Part shown: piece by piece, positions 7,235 to 11,270 of the stretch
How positions within the stretch are numbered: position 1 is the first letter of the stretch
Layout: each line of letters begins with the position of its first letter
Assembly (NCBI GenBank): GCA_024405075.1
Contig: JAKSPG010000030.1
Span: 1-11,270, forward strand
Source of the DNA: Elusimicrobiaceae bacterium
GTDB taxonomy: Bacteria; Elusimicrobiota; Elusimicrobia; Elusimicrobiales; Elusimicrobiaceae
DNA length: 11,270 bases
Reading direction: 5' to 3'
Notes under the pieces: generated by a model
What the model saw: only the letters and a program-made list of their open reading frames with translations
Told to the model about the DNA's origin: nothing
The model's database searches: none
Made by a program: the position numbers and the translations under genes

Positions 7235-9727
7235 ATGAACGAAAAAACACTTATCAGCCCGTTGGACGGAACCATTGTTCCGCTTGATAAAGTACCGGAC
7301 CCGGTCTTCAGCCAGCGGCTTTTAGGTAACGGGGTCGCTATCTTCCCGGCCAGTCAAACCGTTTTCGCCCCCATCTCGGGCACCATCACGAATATCAACC
7401 CGGCACGCCACGCACTGGTTATTACGCACGAACAGTTGGAATTTTTAATTCACGTCGGGCTGGAAAGCGTGGAATTAAAAGGTGAGGGTTTTGAACTATT
7501 TGTACAAAAGGGCCAAAGTGTTACAGCCGGGCAAAAATTACTTTCGTTTGATTTAAATGTACTGACTAAAAAAGCGGCCAGTCCGCTGGTACTGCTGGTC
7601 GTCACAGCGCCGGCGGATACTCCTGTTACGTTACTGGCCGATGAACGCATCAAAACCGGGCTACCTCTTTTAAGCGTACACCCGGCGTCCACTCAAGAAG
7701 AAACCCTTTCTTCCACCCAAAAAACAGAATCGGCTCCCATTAAATTACTCAATTCCAATGGTATCCACGCCCGGCCGGCCGCTGTACTGGCCCGGCTGGC
7801 CGCTAATTATCCGTACCAGGTAGATATTTGTACCCCTACCCAACGGGCCAACGCCAAAAGTATTGTAGAACTCATGGGGTTGGGTCTGGCCTATGGGGAC
7901 GAAGTAACTATCCACGTATTTGGCCCGCAACCGCAAGCACAAGCGTTGCTTGTGCAATTGCAAGAAGCTTTTCAAAACGGATTTGGCGAGTTAAAAAAAG
8001 CACCGGTCCCGCAAAAAGCTCCGTCAATAGTTACGGCGGCTAGCGATGTTTCCCGCCTTAGCGGTTTATGTGCCTGCGGCGGGCTGGCGTACGGACCGGC
8101 CTATGTGTTAAAAAAGAGTGCACTCTCGTTTGAAGAAGATGCCGCTAACCCGCAAGCCGAGTGCCAAGCTCTGGATAACGTTTTGCACACGTTAAGCGAA
8201 CAAATGGAAAAACGCATCGCGGCGGAAAAAAACGCCGTCACGCGCGATATCCTAAACGCACACTTACTGTTACTCAAGGACCCGCTACTGGCAGACACCA
8301 CTCGCAAAACAATTCAAATGGGCAAAACAGCCGCCTTTGCTTTTAACAGTGCCATCCGCCGCAGCGTCGATATTTTAAAACAAACAAACAACCGTTTCTT
8401 AATGGAGCGGATTGCCGATTTAAAAGACTTACGGCGCGAAGTGCTCTGCCAACTAACGGGGCAACAACGCGGCGCACTCCATATCCCGTCAGGAAGTATT
8501 ATCGTGGCGGAAGAACTTTTACCCTCGGATGTATCGGCCCTTCCAGCTGATACGGCCGGGGTGCTGCTAGCAGGTGGTTCGCCCACGGCTCACGCCGGAA
8601 TTTTACTACGTAACCGCAACATCCCCGCTTTGGTGCAAAGCGGAGCGAAGGTATTATCCATTACCGACGGTACTCTTATCTTGCTGGATGCAGACCGTAG
8701 TCAAGCCGTTGTGGCCCCCACCCAAGAACAGCTGAAAGATTTCCAACAGCGCATTAGCCAGTTGCGCCAGCGCAGCCAACAAGAAGATGCGCATGCCCAT
8801 GAGCCCGCCGTAACGAAAGACGACATACGTATTTTTGTACCGGGCAATATATCGGGCATACAACAAGCCGTTACCGCACGTAAGGCCGGGGCCGAAGGAT
8901 TTGGCCTGGTACGTACGGAATTTTTATTTCAAGACCGCGCGTTTTCACCTACCGAAGACGAACAGCTTGTCGTCTATCAAGCCATTTTGGATGCCTCGCC
9001 GGATTATCCCGTTACGTTCCGCTTGTTAGATGCGGGTGGCGATAAACCTATGCCGTTTATCAGCTTACCGCAAGAGAGCAATCCGATTGTCGGAGTACGC
9101 GGTGTACGAGCCGCCAGAACCAACGAAGAATTTTTCCGCACGCAGATACGCGCGCTACTGCGGCTAAATGCCCAAAACCGCGTGCACATCATGCTACCGA
9201 TGGTTTCTTTTTCTTCGGAAATTACCTTTTTCCGCCAGCTCATAGAGCAAACAGCCCACGAATTGGGCCTTACCCAAACGGCACAACTGGGTATTATGAT
9301 TGAAGTGCCCTGTGCGGCCCTTACGGCTAAACAGTTGGCCCAACATGCTGATTTCTTTTCCATCGGCACCAATGATTTAACCCAATACACCCTGGCCATT
9401 GACCGCGGACATAAGGAATTAAGCCCGCTAGCTGATGCCCTTCATCCGGCGGTATTACAGCTTATTTGGCACACCTGCCAAGGGGCACAAGCATACCAAA
9501 AACCGGTAGCCGTCTGCGGTGCTACTGCTGCAGAACCGGCAGCTGTTCCTCTTTTGATTGGGCTGGGCGTTACAAGTTTAGCCGTCAATTCGGGCGCGAT
9601 TGCTCGCACCAAAGCAATCATCCGGCAACTTACGTTGGCCGCGTGCCAACAAACTGCCTTAGAGGCCCTGCAACAACCGGATGCACAAGCCGTTCGCGCG
9701 TTGGTTAAAAAACGATTTAGCCTGTAA
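7235..9727 (+). CDS. nagF: Fused PTS phosphotransferase EIIA(Glc family)-HPr-Enzyme I
   Basis: One 830-residue cytoplasmic protein carries three phosphotransfer steps of the PEP-dependent sugar phosphotransferase system. Residues 1-150 are a glucose-family EIIA with the His pair His59 and His73 (L-I-H-V-G, phospho-acceptor). Residues ~167-252 are HPr with the active G-I-H178-A-R-P-A and a conserved Ser209 (K-S-I). Residues ~272-830 are Enzyme I. It has the swivel-domain phospho-His453 in G-G-S-P-T-A-H-A-G, PEP/Mg-binding motifs G-L-V-R560-T-E-F, R596-x-L-D-A-G-G-D-K and S-I-G-T-N-D-L-T-Q, and the catalytic Cys761 (V-C-G). Every key residue is present. ATG 7235 has AGGAG at 7225-7229. The gene ends 11 nt before the EIICB gene, which lacks its own EIIA, so this protein should supply it. 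The symbol nagF follows proteobacterial multiphosphoryl transfer proteins of GlcNAc uptake and rests on the neighbours; the enzyme could also feed other permeases. Confidence 0.94.
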   Translation: MNEKTLISPLDGTIVPLDKVPDPVFSQRLLGNGVAIFPASQTVFAPISGTITNINPARHALVITHEQLEFLIHVGLESVELKGEGFELFVQKGQSVTAGQKLLSFDLNVLTKKAASPLVLLVVTAPADTPVTLLADERIKTGLPLLSVHPASTQEETLSSTQKTESAPIKLLNSNGIHARPAAVLARLAANYPYQVDICTPTQRANAKSIVELMGLGLAYGDEVTIHVFGPQPQAQALLVQLQEAFQNGFGELKKAPVPQKAPSIVTAASDVSRLSGLCACGGLAYGPAYVLKKSALSFEEDAANPQAECQALDNVLHTLSEQMEKRIAAEKNAVTRDILNAHLLLLKDPLLADTTRKTIQMGKTAAFAFNSAIRRSVDILKQTNNRFLMERIADLKDLRREVLCQLTGQQRGALHIPSGSIIVAEELLPSDVSALPADTAGVLLAGGSPTAHAGILLRNRNIPALVQSGAKVLSITDGTLILLDADRSQAVVAPTQEQLKDFQQRISQLRQRSQQEDAHAHEPAVTKDDIRIFVPGNISGIQQAVTARKAGAEGFGLVRTEFLFQDRAFSPTEDEQLVVYQAILDASPDYPVTFRLLDAGGDKPMPFISLPQESNPIVGVRGVRAARTNEEFFRTQIRALLRLNAQNRVHIMLPMVSFSSEITFFRQLIEQTAHELGLTQTAQLGIMIEVPCAALTAKQLAQHADFFSIGTNDLTQYTLAIDRGHKELSPLADALHPAVLQLIWHTCQGAQAYQKPVAVCGATAAEPAAVPLLIGLGVTSLAVNSGAIARTKAIIRQLTLAACQQTALEALQQPDAQAVRALVKKRFSL

Positions 9728-9738
9728 CAAGGAGATCT

Positions 9739-11175
9739 ATGAATACACTCAAAAAATACGTCGGTTTTGTCGGTGCCGGGCTGACCCAGTTGGGTCGTGC
9801 CCTGATGCTCCCTATTGCGGTGCTGCCCGTGGCGGGTTTATTACTGCGCCTGGGCCAACCGGATTTATTAAATATTGCCTTTTTGTCCCAAGCCGGTGGT
9901 GCCATATTTAATAACTTACCTGTTATTTTTGCGCTTGGCGTGGCTATCAGTTTTGCACGGGAAAACCACGGAGCCGCTGCACTAGCTGCTTTTGTCGGTT
10001 ATACCATCATGACAGCCGCTCTGCAAGTATTAGATGCTTCTATCAATATGGGAGTACTGGGTGGTATTTTAGCCGGGACAACGGCCGGATTGCTCTATAA
10101 CCGCTGCCATGCGGTAAAACTTCCTCCCTATTTGGCGTTCTTCGGAGGACGGCGGTTTGTGCCCATTGTTACGGGAGCCGTGTGTTTACTCATAGCAGGT
10201 CTTGCGTACTTTGTTTGGCCACCTATCGGGCAGGCAATCGGACGCTTTGGACAATGGACCATAGACTCCGGCAGTATCGGCCTGTTTTTCTATGGGCTGG
10301 CCAACCGCTTGCTTATTCCATTGGGCTTGCACCACAGCTTGAATAATTTAGTATGGTTTCAGTTTGGTGATTTTGCCACCGTCCAACAAGGGGTACAAAC
10401 CATTGTACACGGAGATTTGACCCGCTTCTTTGCTGGCGATTCCGATGCCGGCGCATTTATGGCAGGATTTTTCCCGATTATGATGTTTGGTCTTCCGGCG
10501 GCCTGTTTAGCCATGATTCAAACCGCCCATACCACCCGCAAAAAAGCAACCGCCGGGTTATTACTTTCAATAGCACTCACCTCTTTTTTGACGGGAATTA
10601 CCGAACCGGTGGAATTTGCCTTTATGTTTTTGGCGTTTCCGTTGTATGTACTGCACGCCGTGCTGACGGGGCTTTCTATGGTGCTCATGCACGCGTTACA
10701 CGTTAAACTGGGTTTTACATTTTCGGCAGGACTTTTTGATTACCTACTTAATTACGGTTTAAGTTCCCGGCCGTTATGGCTGCTTCCCATAGGTCTGGCA
10801 TACGGAGTGTTGTATTATTTAATTTTCCGGTTTGTCATTGTAAAATGGAATTTAAAAACCCCCGGACGCGAGGACCTTCCCCCCGCCGTACCAACAACTG
10901 CCGCCACGCCGGCCCCAACGTTTTCCTCGCACGCGCCTTTAACACGCGCCGAACAATACGTAGCAGCGTTGGGCGGTAAAGATAACATCAAAGTATGGGG
11001 CGCGTGTGCCACACGGCTTCGGTTGGAAGTGGCAGATCCGCAACAAGTTGATGAACCAAAATTAAAAATGCTCGGCGCGCGTGGTGTCATCAAAACCCAA
11101 ACGGGAAGTGTGCAAGTAGTTATCGGCACGGATGTAGAAATTTTGTTAGATGAAATGAAACCTTTCTTGAATTAA
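9739..11175 (+). CDS. nagE: PTS N-acetylglucosamine permease EIICB
   Basis: This 478-residue inner-membrane PTS permease imports and phosphorylates GlcNAc. Residues 1-~372 are the glucose-family EIIC channel. It closely resembles my recollection of E. coli NagE: L-G-R-A-L-M-L-P-I-A-V-L-P-V near the start, G-Q-P-D-L-L-N at 39-45, F-F-G-G-R-R-F-V-P-I at 134-143, G-L-H-H-S-L-N-N at 196-203, F-F-P-I-M-M-F-G-L-P at 244-253, and the sugar-site motif G-I-T-E289-P-V-E-F. A Pro/Ala/Thr-rich linker (~380-400) leads to EIIB (~403-478) with phospho-Cys423 in A-C-A-T-R-L-R. Unlike E. coli NagE it has no C-terminal EIIA, which the upstream gene provides. AAGGAG (9729-9734) lies 4 nt before the start, just after the upstream stop, so the two genes are probably translationally coupled. 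The following nagB supports GlcNAc over glucose, although some members also take glucose or glucosamine. Confidence 0.93.
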   Translation: MNTLKKYVGFVGAGLTQLGRALMLPIAVLPVAGLLLRLGQPDLLNIAFLSQAGGAIFNNLPVIFALGVAISFARENHGAAALAAFVGYTIMTAALQVLDASINMGVLGGILAGTTAGLLYNRCHAVKLPPYLAFFGGRRFVPIVTGAVCLLIAGLAYFVWPPIGQAIGRFGQWTIDSGSIGLFFYGLANRLLIPLGLHHSLNNLVWFQFGDFATVQQGVQTIVHGDLTRFFAGDSDAGAFMAGFFPIMMFGLPAACLAMIQTAHTTRKKATAGLLLSIALTSFLTGITEPVEFAFMFLAFPLYVLHAVLTGLSMVLMHALHVKLGFTFSAGLFDYLLNYGLSSRPLWLLPIGLAYGVLYYLIFRFVIVKWNLKTPGREDLPPAVPTTAATPAPTFSSHAPLTRAEQYVAALGGKDNIKVWGACATRLRLEVADPQQVDEPKLKMLGARGVIKTQTGSVQVVIGTDVEILLDEMKPFLN

Positions 11176-11185
11176 CAGGAGGCGT

Positions 11186-11270
11186 ATGCGTTTAATTGTC
11201 AGCCGCGCAAACATTGGTTTACAAGCGGCACGCTTGATACGGGACCGTATAGTTGCTTTCGCTCCCACGT
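11186..11270 (+). CDS. nagB: Glucosamine-6-phosphate deaminase, 5' fragment (runs off the edge)
   Basis: Only the first 28 codons are in the window. The protein opens M-R-L-I-V-S and continues with A-A-R-L-I-R-D-R-I and A-F-A-P-T, which matches the N-terminus of NagB (E. coli: M-R-L-I-P-L ... A-A-R-H-I-V-N-R-I-N-A-F-K-P-T). NagB converts glucosamine-6-phosphate to fructose-6-phosphate and ammonia in the cytoplasm, the step after deacetylation of imported GlcNAc-6-phosphate. A full AGGAGG (11177-11182) lies 3 nt before the ATG, which is 10 nt after the nagE stop, so it is co-transcribed with the permease. The active-site residues lie beyond the edge. The call rests on a short similarity plus a very fitting context. 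Confidence 0.85.
   Translation, partial: MRLIVSRANIGLQAARLIRDRIVAFAPT

Noticed and set aside
9004..9399. 131-codon open frame on the minus strand inside the EI domain
   Set aside because: It overlaps the most conserved part of Enzyme I, has no ribosome binding site or recognisable domain, and is an antisense shadow.
10815..11129. 104-codon minus-strand open frame over the EIIB domain
   Set aside because: It is a shadow of the EIICB gene, with Ser/Pro/Ala-rich composition and no family resemblance.
1..11270. CRISPR arrays, tRNA or rRNA genes, insertion sequences, toxin-antitoxin or phage genes
   Set aside because: No repeat-spacer pattern, RNA gene, transposase or terminal repeat was seen, and the four genes fill almost all of the window.

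Overview
The window reads as a chromosomal segment of a diderm (Gram-negative-type) bacterium with roughly balanced base composition. Four genes all lie on the + strand, with strong AAGGAG/AGGAGG Shine-Dalgarno sites 5-9 nt before each start. The diderm call rests on a very large secreted alpha-2-macroglobulin (A2M) family protein, a type known from the periplasm. I cannot fix the phylum from sequence alone; a gut-associated lineage outside the Proteobacteria (for example Elusimicrobiota) is a guess. There are no RNA genes, insertion sequences, CRISPR arrays or phage genes, and no gene-free stretch longer than about 165 nt.

Layout. (1) 58-996: a PAP2-superfamily membrane phosphatase with all three catalytic motifs intact, followed by a clear intrinsic terminator (1014-1050). 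(2) 1160-7126: a 1988-residue bacterial A2M with a signal peptide, a helical/TPR-like N-terminal part, macroglobulin domains, a bait-like linker, and a thioester-type domain whose CxEQ thioester motif is replaced by DLVS. It is followed by a GC-rich hairpin (7136-7169). (3) 7199-11270: a new promoter and an N-acetylglucosamine (GlcNAc) uptake and catabolism operon. It holds a fused EIIA-HPr-Enzyme I phosphotransferase (nagF-like), a GlcNAc-type EIICB permease (nagE), and the first 28 codons of glucosamine-6-phosphate deaminase (nagB), which runs off the right edge.

How the genes work together. The nag operon is a nearly complete PTS relay in two proteins. Phosphate should pass from PEP to EI (His453), HPr (His178), EIIA (His73), EIIB (Cys423) and then GlcNAc as it crosses EIIC. 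NagB then converts glucosamine-6-phosphate to fructose-6-phosphate and ammonia; the deacetylase NagA is not in the window and may lie downstream. The PAP2 phosphatase and the A2M are separate transcription units as far as the terminators show. A shared cell-envelope theme is possible but only inferred. The most interesting observation is the A2M that keeps the domain architecture but has lost the thioester chemistry.
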